Below are positions 35,414 to 46,578 of a stretch of DNA of 64,000 bases, in pieces. Source of the DNA: Buttiauxella selenatireducens. GTDB taxonomy: Bacteria > Pseudomonadota > Gammaproteobacteria > Enterobacterales > Enterobacteriaceae. Location: the NCBI RefSeq assembly GCF_031432975.1, contig NZ_CP133838.1:2046001-2110000 (forward strand), in the 5' to 3' direction. Made by a program: the position numbers and the translations under genes. Positions within the stretch are counted from its first letter, which is position 1. Each line of letters starts with the position of its first letter. The notes beneath the pieces were generated by a model. It had not been told where the DNA came from and ran no database searches. It was given only the letters and a program-made list of their open reading frames with translations.

Positions 35414-35983
35414 ATGAAAGCACATGCACTCTTATTGCTTTGTGGAAGTGGTTTGCTTTGCGGCATAACCGGAGCGCACGCGGTGTCCAGTAACGGGACC
35501 ATTAATGCGACACTGACGCTGACCAACGGCTGCCTGATCAACGGCTCACCCGCTCAGAATGGCATCAACTTCGGTACCCTGGATTTTGGTGAGCATCCGG
35601 CAACCTTCTCAACGCTGACTACAGAGTTAGCGGGTGCCGCTGGCGGTAACAGCTTCGGCATTCAATGTACCACCGGTTCTACTTACACCGTGCAGGTGAC
35701 GGGCAGCACCAACGGCGCGCCAGGAACGACCGTCGGCACCCCCGGAACGCCCGCCCGCTATCTGGTCAATACCTCTGACGCGACACAAGGTGTGGCGTAC
35801 AGCATCTATAGCGACAGCGCATTCAATAATGTCATCACCAACAACACCGCGATCCCGAAAGCTTCCACCACTGATGGCGTCGACAATTACATTGTTTACG
35901 GGCGTATTCAGGGCGGGGGAGACAGCGTGACGGTGAAACCGGGGACGTACACGGACATTATTAATGTCAGCGTAACCTACTAA
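35414..35983 (+). CDS. Spore-coat-U (SCPU) domain pilin, major subunit candidate
   Basis: 189-residue secreted protein with signal peptide MKAHALLLLCGSGLLCGITG ending GAHA, then an SCPU-type beta-sandwich: TLTLTNGCLINGSPAQNGIN, FGTLDFGEHPATFSTLTT, SFGIQCTTGSTYTVQVTG and C-terminal GTYTDIINVSVTY. Two cysteines form the conserved disulfide. SCPU proteins are subunits of archaic chaperone-usher (Csu-like) pili. First gene of a five-gene operon with chaperone, usher and tip protein. Confidence 0.9.
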   Translation: MKAHALLLLCGSGLLCGITGAHAVSSNGTINATLTLTNGCLINGSPAQNGINFGTLDFGEHPATFSTLTTELAGAAGGNSFGIQCTTGSTYTVQVTGSTNGAPGTTVGTPGTPARYLVNTSDATQGVAYSIYSDSAFNNVITNNTAIPKASTTDGVDNYIVYGRIQGGGDSVTVKPGTYTDIINVSVTY

Positions 35984-36039
35984 CAAACTGACTCTTGTCT
36001 GATTTTACGGCAGGTAGCACACCTGCTGAGGGCCGCGCT

Positions 36040-36543
36040 TTGCATAAAATTCAGCTCTGCTTGTGGGGATTGATGGTTGCACTCCCGGTGGGCGCGGTCA
36101 CTCAGCAGTCCTTTCAGGTCGGCGCGACCATCACGCCGGGATGTTCTGTCGCCAGCGGCAGCGGAAGCAATTTTGGTAGCCTGAATTTTGGTACGCACAG
36201 CGGTGTGGAAAGCGGCATCACCAGTAACGCATTCATACCCAACACCTCGCTGGCACTGGCTTGTACACCAGGTGTGGCGTTGAGTATGTCCATCGATGGC
36301 GGCAAAAATTACACCTCAGTACGCAATATGGTCCGCACCGGTAGCAGTGAAAAAGTGCCGTACCGCCTTTATACCAGCGGCGCGCTCACCGCCAATACCG
36401 AAATTCTGGTTAATCAGGCGGTGGCGATTACCTACAGCAACAGCAACAGTATTTCGTTGCCCATTTTTGGCGCGGCGCAATTAACCGGATTCAGTCCGGC
36501 AGGGGCTTATACCGACCAACTCACTGTGACGTTGTCATGGTAA
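36040..36543 (+). CDS. Second SCPU-domain pilin
   Basis: 167-residue SCPU pilin, with VGATITPGCSVASGSGSNFG, SLNFGTHSGVESG and C-terminal GAYTDQLTVTLSW as donor-strand and domain marks. I prefer the TTG at 36040 because GAGGGC lies just upstream and it gives a normal signal peptide (LHKIQLCLWGLMVALPVGAV). An in-frame TTG at 35995 has no ribosome-binding site. No ATG gives a full signal sequence, so the weak start may keep this subunit scarce relative to the first pilin. Confidence 0.82.
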   Translation: MHKIQLCLWGLMVALPVGAVTQQSFQVGATITPGCSVASGSGSNFGSLNFGTHSGVESGITSNAFIPNTSLALACTPGVALSMSIDGGKNYTSVRNMVRTGSSEKVPYRLYTSGALTANTEILVNQAVAITYSNSNSISLPIFGAAQLTGFSPAGAYTDQLTVTLSW

Positions 36544-36558
36544 AAAAGGGAGCAAACA

Positions 36559-37311
36559 ATGATGCAATGGCGCTCGCGTACACTGTTACTCGCCGCAGGT
36601 TTGTCGGTCAGCGCGCAGGTGCTGGCGGCAGGAAACATTCTGATTTGGCCGATAGATCCCTATCTTGATGCCGATGCCAAAGCCGCGGAATTGTGGATCC
36701 AAAACCAAAGCGACACCGCCACCACCATGCAGGTGCGGGTAGTCGGCTGGCAGCAACAACAAGGACATGAAAAGTATCAACCGCAGCAGGATGTGGTCGC
36801 CAGCCCGCCGATTGTGCGTATTGAAGGAGGGGGCAAACAACTTATCCGCCTGATCAAACAAAATGTGGTGCCAGCGGGACAAGAACTGGCATACCGCATT
36901 GTGGTGGATGAAATTCCCCCGACTGTGGAAAGCGGCAATCCGCAAATGGGGCTCAAGTTGCAGATGCGCTACTCCATTCCGCTATTTTCTTATGGCGCGG
37001 GTATGGAAATCCATAAAACCGCCAGCAACCACGCGAATGCTGAATCGGAGAAACTGTCGTGGCGGGTGGTGAATGAAAATGGCCAGTCTACTTTGCAGGT
37101 CACTAATCGCGGCAATGTTCATGCGCGACTGAGTCAGGTGACATTACGCCAGGGGAGCCAAAAGCGTGCATTGACCGACGGGCTGATGGGCTACGTGTTA
37201 CCGGGTAGCCAGCGTGAATGGCCGCTGCCAGCATCATTCACCCAGCCTGACCACCTGTCAGCAACGATCAATACTCGTTCCGGGCAATGGCAATCCTCTC
37301 CGGTCAATTGA
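36559..37311 (+). CDS. Fimbrial periplasmic chaperone (Csu-like)
   Basis: 250-residue PapD-like chaperone that folds and delivers pilin subunits. Signal peptide ends QVLAA before GNILIWPIDPYLDADAKAAE. The G1 strand region is PQMGLKLQMRYSIPLFSYGA. AGGGAGCAAACA precedes ATG. It overlaps the usher gene by 25 bp. Confidence 0.9.
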   Translation: MMQWRSRTLLLAAGLSVSAQVLAAGNILIWPIDPYLDADAKAAELWIQNQSDTATTMQVRVVGWQQQQGHEKYQPQQDVVASPPIVRIEGGGKQLIRLIKQNVVPAGQELAYRIVVDEIPPTVESGNPQMGLKLQMRYSIPLFSYGAGMEIHKTASNHANAESEKLSWRVVNENGQSTLQVTNRGNVHARLSQVTLRQGSQKRALTDGLMGYVLPGSQREWPLPASFTQPDHLSATINTRSGQWQSSPVN

Positions 37312-39680
37312 GTCGATTACCCGTGGCTATGCTGATTTTATCTTTGCCGCTGTGCAGTCATGCCGCGCAGCAAGATGACGTATTGCCCCCGCCGCCGGAT
37401 GCGCAATCGCTGAACCCATCGGCACCGTTCCATTTATCCCTGGTGTTCAACCAGTGGGATAGCGGGGTGGTGGTGCCGGTGACTCAACGCAGCGGGCAAT
37501 TTTTTGTCAGCCGCGCAGATTTACAGCGCGCCGGATTGCCGGGGGATAAATTTAGCCATGAGGAGGTGAATGTCTCGGCACTCAACGGCGTGAAAACGCA
37601 GTACGACAGCGCCGGGCAGCGCCTGCTAATGGAGGTTCCCAACGATTGGCTGCCCAGCCAGGCTATCGCTCTTGGCAAACAGGAAGCCAGCTTCAAGCCG
37701 TTAAGCGGCAGCGGGGCGCTGCTCAATTACGACGTCTATGCCAACCATACTCAAAACAGCGGCGCTCAGGCCTCGGTTTGGCATGAGTTACGGGTATTTA
37801 GCGGCAATCTCAGCCTGTCTTCAACCGGAACCTGGCGTCAGGATTTCTCCGGCTACGATGCCGGAGGCACCGAAGGCTATCTGCGTTATGACACCACCTT
37901 AACCGGGACTGATGAAGATGAGATCATTAGCTGGTCAGCAGGGGATGTGGTGAGTGGCGCATTAAGCTGGAGTAACAGCGTGCGTATGGGCGGGATTTCA
38001 ATTGGCCGCGATTTCTCGTTGCGCCCGGACTTAATTACCTATCCGCTACCGGCATTTTCCGGTGAAGCGGCGGTGCCTTCCACCGTTGATGTGTTTATCA
38101 ATGGCTATCGCAGCGGCAGTACACAACTGCAACCTGGCCCTTTTACCCTGACCAATCTGCCTTACATCAATGGTTCCGGCGATGCCGTGCTGGTCACCAC
38201 CGATGCGTTGGGTCGCCAGGTTTCCACCACGCTGCCGTTTTATGTTGCAAGCCAACTGCTAAAACCGGGCTTAAGCGACGGAGCGTTCACGCTCGGCAGC
38301 TTACGGCGTGACTATGGCATCGACAATTTTTCCTATGGCCCTGCGGCAGTCAGCGGTTCTTATCGTTACGGGGTGAACGATAACTGGACACTGGAAAGCC
38401 ACGCAGAAGGCGCACAATCGCTGGTGTTGGGTGGCATCGGAACGCTGGTGAAACTGGGACGTTTTGGGGTGGTGAACGGGGCTTATTCGCGCAGTGAAAT
38501 GCGCGGAGAGAGCGGGCAGCAGATGAACTGGGGTTATCAATACAACACCGAATGGTTCAACATCGGCACGCAACACAGCCACCGCGACCGGGGGTTTGGC
38601 AACCTCGCGCTCTATGACTCACCGGACATGTATGACGAAAACAACCAACCAATAGCCAGCCTTAGCCGCAGCACCGACCAATATTCACTCTCTTTTAATC
38701 TCGGAAGCTATGGCAACCTCGGTGCGGCATGGATTGACATCCGCAGTTTCGATAATGAAAAAACCCAACTGCTGAATCTGTCATGGAGCAAAAATCTGTG
38801 GGGAAACAGCAGTTTTTATCTCGCGGCCAGTCACGATCCCGCACAAAACGGCTGGAGTCTGGCACTGTCATTACAAGTGCCGTTTGGCACGGAAAACAGT
38901 GCCGCATTCAGTGTCGAAAGCACCCCTGATGCGGGCAGTACGCAGCGAGTCAATTACAACCATGCGATGCCAAGCAACGGCGGTTTTAGCTGGAATCTGG
39001 CATACGCGCATCAGAGCGACGCTGACGATTACCAGCAGGCCACACTTGGCTGGCGCAACAATAAAGTGGAGTTGCAGGGCGGTGTTTACGGGCAGCGCGA
39101 TAACCTTACCCAGTGGGGCGAAATGTCCGGCTCGTTGGTGATGATGGATAACACTTTGCTGGCGGCCAACCGGATTAACGATGCATTTATGGTGGTCAGC
39201 ACCGACGGTTATCGCGATGTGACGGTGAATTTTGAAAACCAGCCAGCCGGTACGACTGACGATGACGGCTATCTGCTGATAAGCGGTGTTTCGTCTTATT
39301 ATCCGGCTAATTACAGTATCAATACGCTGAATCTGCCCGCGGATACGCGGATTAAAGAGACTGAACGCCGTGTGGCCTTACGCCGTCACAGCGGGTATTT
39401 TCTCAATTTTCCGATGGAGCAGCAGCGCGCCGCCAGCGTGATTTTGCAAGACAGCAATGGCAACGATTTACCCGTATCAAGCCAGGTGTATCGCGCTTTG
39501 CAACCTCCTTCACCGGTGGGTTATGACGGAATTGTTTACCTCGAAAACCTCAGTGATGTGAATCCACTGACGGTGACGTTGCCGGATGGTAAGCGTTGCA
39601 GCACCCAATTAACCCTGGATAAAAATCCCGATCGTAAGCTGAAAACCTACGGCCCGCTGATTTGTCGGGACGGCGCATGA
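37287..39680 (+). CDS. Outer-membrane usher (Csu-like)
   Basis: 797-residue outer-membrane usher through which pilin subunits are assembled. Signal peptide MLILSLPLCSHA region, N-terminal chaperone-binding domain, a long beta-barrel with plug (PSTVDVFINGYRSGSTQLQP, GPFTLTNLPYINGSGDAVLV) and C-terminal domains (KRCSTQLTLDKNPD). The short N-terminal domain and length near 800 fit the archaic/sigma class rather than FimD. Overlaps the tip-protein gene by 4 bp. Confidence 0.92.
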   Translation: MAILSGQLSRLPVAMLILSLPLCSHAAQQDDVLPPPPDAQSLNPSAPFHLSLVFNQWDSGVVVPVTQRSGQFFVSRADLQRAGLPGDKFSHEEVNVSALNGVKTQYDSAGQRLLMEVPNDWLPSQAIALGKQEASFKPLSGSGALLNYDVYANHTQNSGAQASVWHELRVFSGNLSLSSTGTWRQDFSGYDAGGTEGYLRYDTTLTGTDEDEIISWSAGDVVSGALSWSNSVRMGGISIGRDFSLRPDLITYPLPAFSGEAAVPSTVDVFINGYRSGSTQLQPGPFTLTNLPYINGSGDAVLVTTDALGRQVSTTLPFYVASQLLKPGLSDGAFTLGSLRRDYGIDNFSYGPAAVSGSYRYGVNDNWTLESHAEGAQSLVLGGIGTLVKLGRFGVVNGAYSRSEMRGESGQQMNWGYQYNTEWFNIGTQHSHRDRGFGNLALYDSPDMYDENNQPIASLSRSTDQYSLSFNLGSYGNLGAAWIDIRSFDNEKTQLLNLSWSKNLWGNSSFYLAASHDPAQNGWSLALSLQVPFGTENSAAFSVESTPDAGSTQRVNYNHAMPSNGGFSWNLAYAHQSDADDYQQATLGWRNNKVELQGGVYGQRDNLTQWGEMSGSLVMMDNTLLAANRINDAFMVVSTDGYRDVTVNFENQPAGTTDDDGYLLISGVSSYYPANYSINTLNLPADTRIKETERRVALRRHSGYFLNFPMEQQRAASVILQDSNGNDLPVSSQVYRALQPPSPVGYDGIVYLENLSDVNPLTVTLPDGKRCSTQLTLDKNPDRKLKTYGPLICRDGA

Positions 39681-40654
39681 TTATCGGGCGCGGGTTAGGG
39701 GTTTTGCTGGCTATCATGCTGCTGCAAATCACGATGCCTGCCCACGCTGACTGCCGCTTGAGTGGTGTGAATGGTTCGTTTGGCAGCCAAAGTTCGTTTG
39801 TGGTGGGTTCCACTGTGCAAAACACCACCGCATCAATTTCCGTCGATTGCGACAAAGTGCTGAGTTTGCTCACCGCCGACTCGATAAAACTCACTTATCT
39901 TGGGGCAACGCCTGCGGTAACGGGAGTGCGCGGTTTGCTCAGACGCACCGACGATACCAGTAATCCCGATAACGTCCCGGTGGTGGTCTGCGTTCAGTCT
40001 GGATGTGCGGGGAGCAGTGAAATTCAGGTTGGGGGAAGTTACACCTGGAGTGGCACTATATTGCTGGGTTTACTGACCAGCCAGCGCTATACCTTGCCGA
40101 TTTACTTGCGCACGGTGGCCGGACAAAACGTCAGCGCGGGGCCTTACAGCGTGGCGCTAAATTTCCGTATTGACTGGAATGTGTGCAATCTCGGCGTCGC
40201 GGTTTGTCTGGCTTACCAGACCGGCAGCGGCTCGCCTGGCACCACCGTATCACTGACAGTCTCCAACGATTGCAGCACGATAACCGCGCCGGCGGTCAAC
40301 TTCGATAGCGCACCGCTGGTGCAAAACTTTAAAAGCGTTTCGCAAAGCATTGCTGTTACCTGCACCAAAGGCAGCACTTACACCGTGGGCGTGAGCAATG
40401 GCGCAAATGTCTCTGGCAATGTACGACGGATGAAAAGTGGCAATAACTTTATGAGTTATGAAATTTATAAATCCAATGGGACTGACCGCTGGGGGAGCCT
40501 TGGTGCAGAACGCTGGGCCAGTTCTGCATCATCTGGCTTGAGTAGCGATGGTTTACTGCGTAACTACAATTACGTGGCAAAGGTGTTGACGACGCAAACG
40601 ACACCCCCCGCCGGGAGTTATACCGATACGCTGGTGGTGGATGTGGCCTTTTAG
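39677..40654 (+). CDS. SCPU-domain tip adhesin (CsuE-like)
   Basis: 325-residue protein with a signal peptide (GLGVLLAIMLLQITMPAHA) and two SCPU-type domains, N-terminal from DCRLSGVNGSFGSQSSFVVG and C-terminal from VSLTVSNDCSTITAPAVNFD to PPAGSYTDTLVVDVAF. CsuE-type two-domain proteins sit at the tip of archaic pili and bind surfaces by hydrophobic loops. ATG at 39677 overlaps the usher TGA; an upstream TTG is less likely. Last gene of the operon. Confidence 0.9.
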   Translation: MIIGRGLGVLLAIMLLQITMPAHADCRLSGVNGSFGSQSSFVVGSTVQNTTASISVDCDKVLSLLTADSIKLTYLGATPAVTGVRGLLRRTDDTSNPDNVPVVVCVQSGCAGSSEIQVGGSYTWSGTILLGLLTSQRYTLPIYLRTVAGQNVSAGPYSVALNFRIDWNVCNLGVAVCLAYQTGSGSPGTTVSLTVSNDCSTITAPAVNFDSAPLVQNFKSVSQSIAVTCTKGSTYTVGVSNGANVSGNVRRMKSGNNFMSYEIYKSNGTDRWGSLGAERWASSASSGLSSDGLLRNYNYVAKVLTTQTTPPAGSYTDTLVVDVAF

Positions 40655-40675
40655 GTTGTACCACCCTCACCCCAG

Positions 40676-40806
40676 CCCTCTCCCTGAGGGAGAGGGAGGA
40701 ACCGGATAATCCCATCATCCTCAGTAGAAGGATAACTCGATCCAGCCCCCCTCTCCCTAAGGGAGAGGGAGAATCCGATCCAGTCCCCTCTCCCTGAGGG
40801 AGAGGG
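40676..40806. repeat. Three CCCTCTCCCT/AGGGAGAGGG palindromes downstream of the pilus operon
   Basis: CCCTCTCCCTGAGGGAGAGG-type palindromes occur at 40676-40696, 40749-40769 and 40786-40806. They match the flanks of the repeat array at 6500-6782. They lie between the pilus operon and tar and may terminate pilus transcription. Confidence 0.8.
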
Positions 40807-40862
40807 TTAGGGTGAGGGGAGTAAACGAAGCGCCATCCACCCGTTGCGCCTGCAATTTCCGT

Positions 40863-40889
40863 TAAAGTTCCTTTTCCTCACGCCGATAA
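40863..40889 (+). promoter_or_regulatory. Sigma-28 (FliA) promoter of the tar operon
   Basis: TAAAGTTC, 11 bases, GCCGATAA matches the flagellar class III consensus (TAAAGTTT-N11-GCCGATAA) at 15 of 16 positions, 31 bases before tar. It shows that the meche operon keeps its own flagellar control despite the insertion upstream. Confidence 0.92.
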
Positions 40890-40920
40890 CACCGATAAGA
40901 AATCATTAAAAGGGTGTTAT

Positions 40921-42582
40921 ATGTTGAACCGTATTCGCGTTGTCACCATGCTAATGATGGTGCTGGTGGTGTTCGCGCTCCTCCAACTCATCTCTGGCGG
41001 AATGTTTTTTAACTCACTCAAACAAAATAACGACAGTTTTAAAGTCTCCAGAGAGTTACGCGTTCAGCAATCCGAACTGGCGAATGCCTGGGAATTGATG
41101 CTGCAAACGCGCATTAACCTGAGCCGCTCCGCTGCCCGTATGATGATGGATGCCAGCAATGGTCAAAGTGCGGCAAAAACCGAGCTATTAAATAACGCCA
41201 AGAAAACCCTGGCGCAAGCACATACCCATTACGAAGCCTTCAAAAAAATCCCTGCGATTAATCCAGAACTTGAATCCCTGGTAAAAGGCATTGATGACGA
41301 CTACCAGAACTACAACCAGGCGTTGAGCGAACTGGTGGGTTATCTGGAAAGCGGCAACATGGATGCCTATTTTGCGCAGTCCACACAAAGCCTGCAAAAC
41401 ACCCTTCAGACCGAATATGGCAACTACATTGCCATGAACGACCGCATGTACGAGCAGTCATTTATTGCCAGCACCCATGATTACAACTTTGCCAAATGGC
41501 AAATTGCCGCACTGGCGTTAGCGCTGTTTGCGGTTATTGTGCTGGTCTGGCTTGGCATGCGCCGCATCCTGCTGCAGCCGCTATCGGTGGTTATCGGCCA
41601 TATTCGTGAAATTGCCAATGGCAACCTGACCGAAAACATCATTTCCACCGGGCGTAATGAAATCAGCGAACTGACCGCAAGCGTTCGCCATATGCAGCAA
41701 GAGTTGATTATCACCGTCGGCAGCGTGCGTGATGGATCTGACGCGATTTATAGCGGTGCCACTGAAATTGCTGCCGGAAATAACGACCTCTCTTCCCGTA
41801 CAGAGCAGCAGGCTGCCTCTCTTGAAGAAACCGCAGCCAGCATGGAGCAACTCACCGCGACGGTGAAACAAAATGCTGAAAACGCCCGTCAGGCTTCACA
41901 ACTTGCATTAAGCGCCTCCGAAACCGCTCAGCGCGGCGGAAAAGTGGTGGATGGTGTGGTGAAAACCATGCACGACATTGCGGGCTCCTCGAAAAAAATT
42001 GCTGACATTACCGGCGTGATTGACGGTATCGCCTTCCAGACCAACATCCTGGCGCTGAACGCCGCCGTTGAAGCAGCAAGGGCAGGTGAGCAGGGGCGCG
42101 GATTCGCGGTAGTTGCAGGCGAAGTACGCAATCTTGCACAACGCAGCGCGCAGGCGGCCAAAGAGATCAAATTACTGATTGAAGACTCTGTCTCCCGCGT
42201 TGATACCGGCTCGGTATTGGTGGAAAGCGCCGGGGAAACCATGAGCGACATCGTCAATGCGGTCACGCGTGTGACCGACATCATGGGCGAAATAGCATCC
42301 GCTTCTGATGAACAAAGTCGCGGTATCGATCAAGTTGCGTTGGCGGTTTCTGAAATGGACCGCGTGACACAACAAAACGCCTCTTTAGTGGAGGAGTCCG
42401 CGTCTGCGGCCGCCGCCCTTGAAGAACAAGCCAGCATGCTCAACCAACTGGTTGCTGCCTTCCATTTACAGGCTGAGCCTGCGGCTACACCTCCTGTTAT
42501 TGCCTCGACGTCAACGGCTCCGGTACGCAAGACCAGCAAGCCGGCAGTCAGTGGGCATGACGATAATTGGGAAACTTTCTAA
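40921..42582 (+). CDS. tar: Methyl-accepting chemotaxis protein II, aspartate receptor Tar
   Basis: 553-residue inner-membrane chemoreceptor. The periplasmic domain keeps the aspartate-binding arginines R64, R69 and R73 ([18 protein letters not shown]) and the threonine equivalent to T154 in [12 protein letters not shown] domain about 212-265. The signalling tip is [20 protein letters not shown] followed by [18 protein letters not shown]. The C-terminal NWETF pentapeptide tethers CheR and CheB. First gene of the tar-tap-cheRBYZ operon. Confidence 0.94.
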   Translation: MLNRIRVVTMLMMVLVVFALLQLISGGMFFNSLKQNNDSFKVSRELRVQQSELANAWELMLQTRINLSRSAARMMMDASNGQSAAKTELLNNAKKTLAQAHTHYEAFKKIPAINPELESLVKGIDDDYQNYNQALSELVGYLESGNMDAYFAQSTQSLQNTLQTEYGNYIAMNDRMYEQSFIASTHDYNFAKWQIAALALALFAVIVLVWLGMRRILLQPLSVVIGHIREIANGNLTENIISTGRNEISELTASVRHMQQELIITVGSVRDGSDAIYSGATEIAAGNNDLSSRTEQQAASLEETAASMEQLTATVKQNAENARQASQLALSASETAQRGGKVVDGVVKTMHDIAGSSKKIADITGVIDGIAFQTNILALNAAVEAARAGEQGRGFAVVAGEVRNLAQRSAQAAKEIKLLIEDSVSRVDTGSVLVESAGETMSDIVNAVTRVTDIMGEIASASDEQSRGIDQVALAVSEMDRVTQQNASLVEESASAAAALEEQASMLNQLVAAFHLQAEPAATPPVIASTSTAPVRKTSKPAVSGHDDNWETF

Positions 42583-42624
42583 GCATCATTAATGGCTGTC
42601 AGACGTGCTAACTGAGGGGAATTG

Positions 42625-44229
42625 ATGTTCAACCGTATCCGAATTTCGACCACGCTGTTGTTAATCTTGATCGTCTGCGGCGTACTGCAGATTGGGAGTA
42701 ATGGACTCTCCTTTTGGGCATTCAGGGATGACTTTCAGAATTTAAAAATGGTTGAAGTCGGAAACCAGCAGCGCGACACCTTAACGCAAAGCCGTGCAGC
42801 ATTGTTGCAAGCCAGTACCGCTCTAAGCCGTGCCGGTACGCTGACAGCATTGAGTTACCCGCAGGAAGATATTAAACGCCTGATGGCGAATACCCGTAGC
42901 AGCCTGAAACAGGCTGACATGCTGTTTAACCAGTTTTTGGAGATCCCTCCTTTAAATAAAGAGGGTGAAGATATGGTGGCGTCGACGAAACAAAGTTACG
43001 CCGCCTGGCGGGATGACTTGCAGCATCAGGCCACCTGGCTTGAAAGCAATCAGCTGTCTGATTTCCTCAGCGCGCCGACCCAGAAGTCACAGGATATTTT
43101 TGACGCCTACTTTAACGCCTGGCAGCAAAGCATTAATGACACCGTGGCGGCATCGAGTGCGGACAGCAAACTGAACTATCAGACCTCGGCGATTATTTTT
43201 GCCGTCGTGACGGTGATTGCGATTCTGATGCTGATTGGCTCCATCGTCTGGTCACGCAAAATGCTGGTGCAACCGTTGAACATTGTGCGCAACCATTTTG
43301 AGCATATTGCCGCAGGGGATTTGGCGCGCCCTATACATGTATTTGGGCGAAACGAAATTTCCGAGATTTTCCTCAGCCTGAAAAACATGCAACTCGCGTT
43401 GAAAGAGACCGTCTTACAAGTGCGTCAGGGCAGCAGCGCGATGCATACCGGTATCGCAGAAATTGCCGCAGGCAACAATGACCTGTCTTCACGTACCGAA
43501 CAGCAGGCCGCATCGCTGGCCGAAACCGCCGCCAGCATGGAACAACTGACCGCGACAGTCAGCCAGAACGCTGACAACGCGCGCCAGGCAGCCCAACTTT
43601 CCCGCACGGCGGCGGACACTGCCCAGCAAGGCGGCCAACAGGCAGCAAATGTCGCTCGCACTATGCACGACATCGCAGGCAGCTCGAAGAAAATTGGCGA
43701 TATCACCAGCGTGATTGATGGCATTGCTTTCCAGACCAACATCCTCGCGCTGAACGCCGCCGTTGAAGCGGCACGAGCGGGTGAGCAGGGGCGCGGATTT
43801 GCCGTCGTCGCAGGCGAAGTGCGCAACCTGGCAAGCCGCAGTGCGCAGGCGGCAAAAGAGATCAAAGTATTGATCGAAGAGTCGGTTAACCGCGTACAGC
43901 AGGGCTCGCAACTGGTGGATACCGCTGCCTCAACGATGGCGGAGATCGTCCGTTCAGTCACGCAGGTGAACGATATTATGGGCGAAATTGCCTCTGCCTC
44001 TGACGAACAACGTCGCGGTATCGAACAGGTGGCGCAGGCAGTCAGCCAGATGGATCAGGTCACACAACAAAACGCCGCACTGGTAGAAGAAGCGGCAGCA
44101 GCTACCGATGCGCTGGCAAACCAGGCCGAACACCTGAGCGGTGTCGTTTCGGTGTTTAATCTGGATGATGTTGCTACAGAGAGCATCAACAGAGATTTAC
44201 AGGCCACTGGGGTGCTTGCCACCTCCTGA
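42625..44229 (+). CDS. tap: Methyl-accepting chemotaxis protein IV, Tap
   Basis: 534-residue receptor that in E. coli senses dipeptides through DppA, and pyrimidines. N-terminus [20 protein letters not shown] and periplasmic [12 protein letters not shown] and EHQ-type [20 protein letters not shown] align with E. coli Tap. The cytoplasmic half is highly conserved with Tar. It lacks the C-terminal NWETF pentapeptide, as in E. coli Tap. ATG at 42625 follows GAGGGG; the TTG three bases earlier is a less likely start. Confidence 0.94.
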   Translation: MFNRIRISTTLLLILIVCGVLQIGSNGLSFWAFRDDFQNLKMVEVGNQQRDTLTQSRAALLQASTALSRAGTLTALSYPQEDIKRLMANTRSSLKQADMLFNQFLEIPPLNKEGEDMVASTKQSYAAWRDDLQHQATWLESNQLSDFLSAPTQKSQDIFDAYFNAWQQSINDTVAASSADSKLNYQTSAIIFAVVTVIAILMLIGSIVWSRKMLVQPLNIVRNHFEHIAAGDLARPIHVFGRNEISEIFLSLKNMQLALKETVLQVRQGSSAMHTGIAEIAAGNNDLSSRTEQQAASLAETAASMEQLTATVSQNADNARQAAQLSRTAADTAQQGGQQAANVARTMHDIAGSSKKIGDITSVIDGIAFQTNILALNAAVEAARAGEQGRGFAVVAGEVRNLASRSAQAAKEIKVLIEESVNRVQQGSQLVDTAASTMAEIVRSVTQVNDIMGEIASASDEQRRGIEQVAQAVSQMDQVTQQNAALVEEAAAATDALANQAEHLSGVVSVFNLDDVATESINRDLQATGVLATS

Positions 44230-44248
44230 TTGTGAGTAAGAAGGCGCT

Positions 44249-45115
44249 ATGACATCACCACTGTCCACCGGACAATCGTCATTACTGTTACAGATGACAC
44301 TGCGTCTACCGCTGTCCGACACGCACTTTCGTCGGATATGCCAGTTGATTTACCAGCGTGCAGGTATCGTGCTGGCCGATCATAAACGCGACATGGTTTA
44401 CAACCGCCTTGTGCGCCGTTTGCGCACGTTGGGGTTGGAGGATTTCGGGCACTATTTGAGCATGCTGGAAGCCAACGGCAGTAACGCCGAATGGCAGGCG
44501 TTCGTCAATTCCCTGACCACCAACCTGACCGCGTTTTTTCGTGAGGGTCACCACTTCCCGATCCTCGCAGAACATGCGCGTAAACGGAGCGGCGAATACC
44601 GGGTTTGGAGTGCGGCGGCGTCCACGGGCGAAGAACCGTATTCCATTGCGATTACTCTCGCCGATGTTGTCGGCATGGCACCGGGCCGCTGGAAAGTCTT
44701 TGCCAGTGATATTGACACTCAGGTACTGGAGAAAGCCCAAAGTGGGGTTTATCGCCAGGATGAGCTGAAAACCCTGGCACCGCTCCAGATGCAGCGCTAT
44801 TTCATGCGCGGCACCGGGCCACATGAAGGACTGGTGCGCGTCCGCAGCGACCTGGTCAGTCACATGGAATTTGCGCCGATTAATCTACTGGATAAGCAAG
44901 CGCCAATTCCAGGGCCGTTTGACGCCATTTTTTGTCGTAATGTGATGATTTATTTTGACAAAATGACACAGCAGCAAATTTTGCAGCGCTTTGTGCCGCT
45001 GCTTAAACCGGGCGGATTGCTGTTTGCCGGGCATTCGGAGAATTTCAGTAATCTCAGCCGTGAATTTTTGCTGCGAGGGCAAACGGTATACGGACTGAGT
45101 AAGGAAAGATCATGA
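44249..45115 (+). CDS. cheR: Chemotaxis receptor methyltransferase CheR
   Basis: 288-residue S-adenosylmethionine-dependent glutamate methyltransferase acting on receptors. Marks are [35 protein letters not shown] and [20 protein letters not shown]. It overlaps cheB by 4 bp. Length equals the E. coli protein within two residues. Confidence 0.97.
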   Translation: MTSPLSTGQSSLLLQMTLRLPLSDTHFRRICQLIYQRAGIVLADHKRDMVYNRLVRRLRTLGLEDFGHYLSMLEANGSNAEWQAFVNSLTTNLTAFFREGHHFPILAEHARKRSGEYRVWSAAASTGEEPYSIAITLADVVGMAPGRWKVFASDIDTQVLEKAQSGVYRQDELKTLAPLQMQRYFMRGTGPHEGLVRVRSDLVSHMEFAPINLLDKQAPIPGPFDAIFCRNVMIYFDKMTQQQILQRFVPLLKPGGLLFAGHSENFSNLSREFLLRGQTVYGLSKERS

Positions 45116-46161
45116 CAAAAATAACCGTGCTTTGTGTCGATGATTCCGCCCTGATGCGCCAAATCATGACAGAAATAGTGAACAGCCACGATGACATGGA
45201 AATGGTGGCGACCGCGCCAGACCCGCTGGTGGCGCGGGATTTGATCAAGAAATTTAATCCCGACGTGCTGACGTTAGATGTCGAAATGCCGCGCATGGAC
45301 GGGTTGGACTTCCTCGAAAAGCTGATGCGCTTACGTCCAATGCCGGTGGTAATGGTGTCATCGCTGACCGGCAAAGGCTCGGAAGTCACATTACGGGCGC
45401 TGGAGTTGGGGGCGATTGATTTTGTCACCAAGCCGCAGTTGGGTATCCGTGAAGGGATGTTGGCGTACAGCGAAACCATTGCTGAGAAAGTACGGACTGC
45501 GGCAAAAGCTAAACTGGCGGCTCGCGCCCCGGTTGCCGCACCTACCGCACTGAAAGCCGGGCCGTTGTTAAGCTCAGAAAAACTGATAGCTATTGGTGCG
45601 TCAACCGGTGGCACTGAGGCGATTCGCCATGTGCTTCAGCCGCTACCGCTGACCAGCCCTGCGGTGTTAATTACCCAGCACATGCCGCCTGGTTTTACGC
45701 GCTCGTTTGCCGACAGGCTCAATAAGCTGTGCCAAATCGCCGTGAAAGAAGCGGAAGACGGCGAACGTGTATTGCCCGGGCATGCTTACATTGCCCCTGG
45801 CGATAAACATATGGAGCTTGCTCGCAGTGGGGCGAACTACCAAATCAAGATTCATGATGGCCCGCCCGTGAACCGGCATCGCCCGGCCGTGGACGTGCTG
45901 TTCCATTCTGTTGCGAAATACGCCGGGCGAAATGCCGTGGGCGTGATCCTCACCGGAATGGGGAATGACGGTGCCGCCGGGATGCTGGCAATGCATAAAG
46001 CCGGGGCATGGACAATCGCCCAAAACGAAGCAAGTTGTGTGGTGTTCGGCATGCCGCGTGAAGCCATTAACAGTGGTGGCGTCAGCGAAGTGGTCGATTT
46101 AAGCCAGATTAGCCAGCAGATGTTGATCAAGATTAGTGCCGGACAGGCAATAAGAATATAA
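45112..46161 (+). CDS. cheB: Chemotaxis methylesterase/deamidase CheB
   Basis: 349-residue response regulator with methylesterase effector domain. Phospho-acceptor Asp56 lies in [20 protein letters not shown]. Catalytic Ser164 is in [14 protein letters not shown] and His190 in [11 protein letters not shown], same numbering as E. coli. It removes receptor methyl groups when phosphorylated by CheA. Confidence 0.97.
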   Translation: MTKITVLCVDDSALMRQIMTEIVNSHDDMEMVATAPDPLVARDLIKKFNPDVLTLDVEMPRMDGLDFLEKLMRLRPMPVVMVSSLTGKGSEVTLRALELGAIDFVTKPQLGIREGMLAYSETIAEKVRTAAKAKLAARAPVAAPTALKAGPLLSSEKLIAIGASTGGTEAIRHVLQPLPLTSPAVLITQHMPPGFTRSFADRLNKLCQIAVKEAEDGERVLPGHAYIAPGDKHMELARSGANYQIKIHDGPPVNRHRPAVDVLFHSVAKYAGRNAVGVILTGMGNDGAAGMLAMHKAGAWTIAQNEASCVVFGMPREAINSGGVSEVVDLSQISQQMLIKISAGQAIRI

Positions 46162-46178
46162 CCGAAGGAACCCAATAA

Positions 46179-46568
<390 letters not shown>

Positions 46569-46578
46569 GGAGAGGCAC

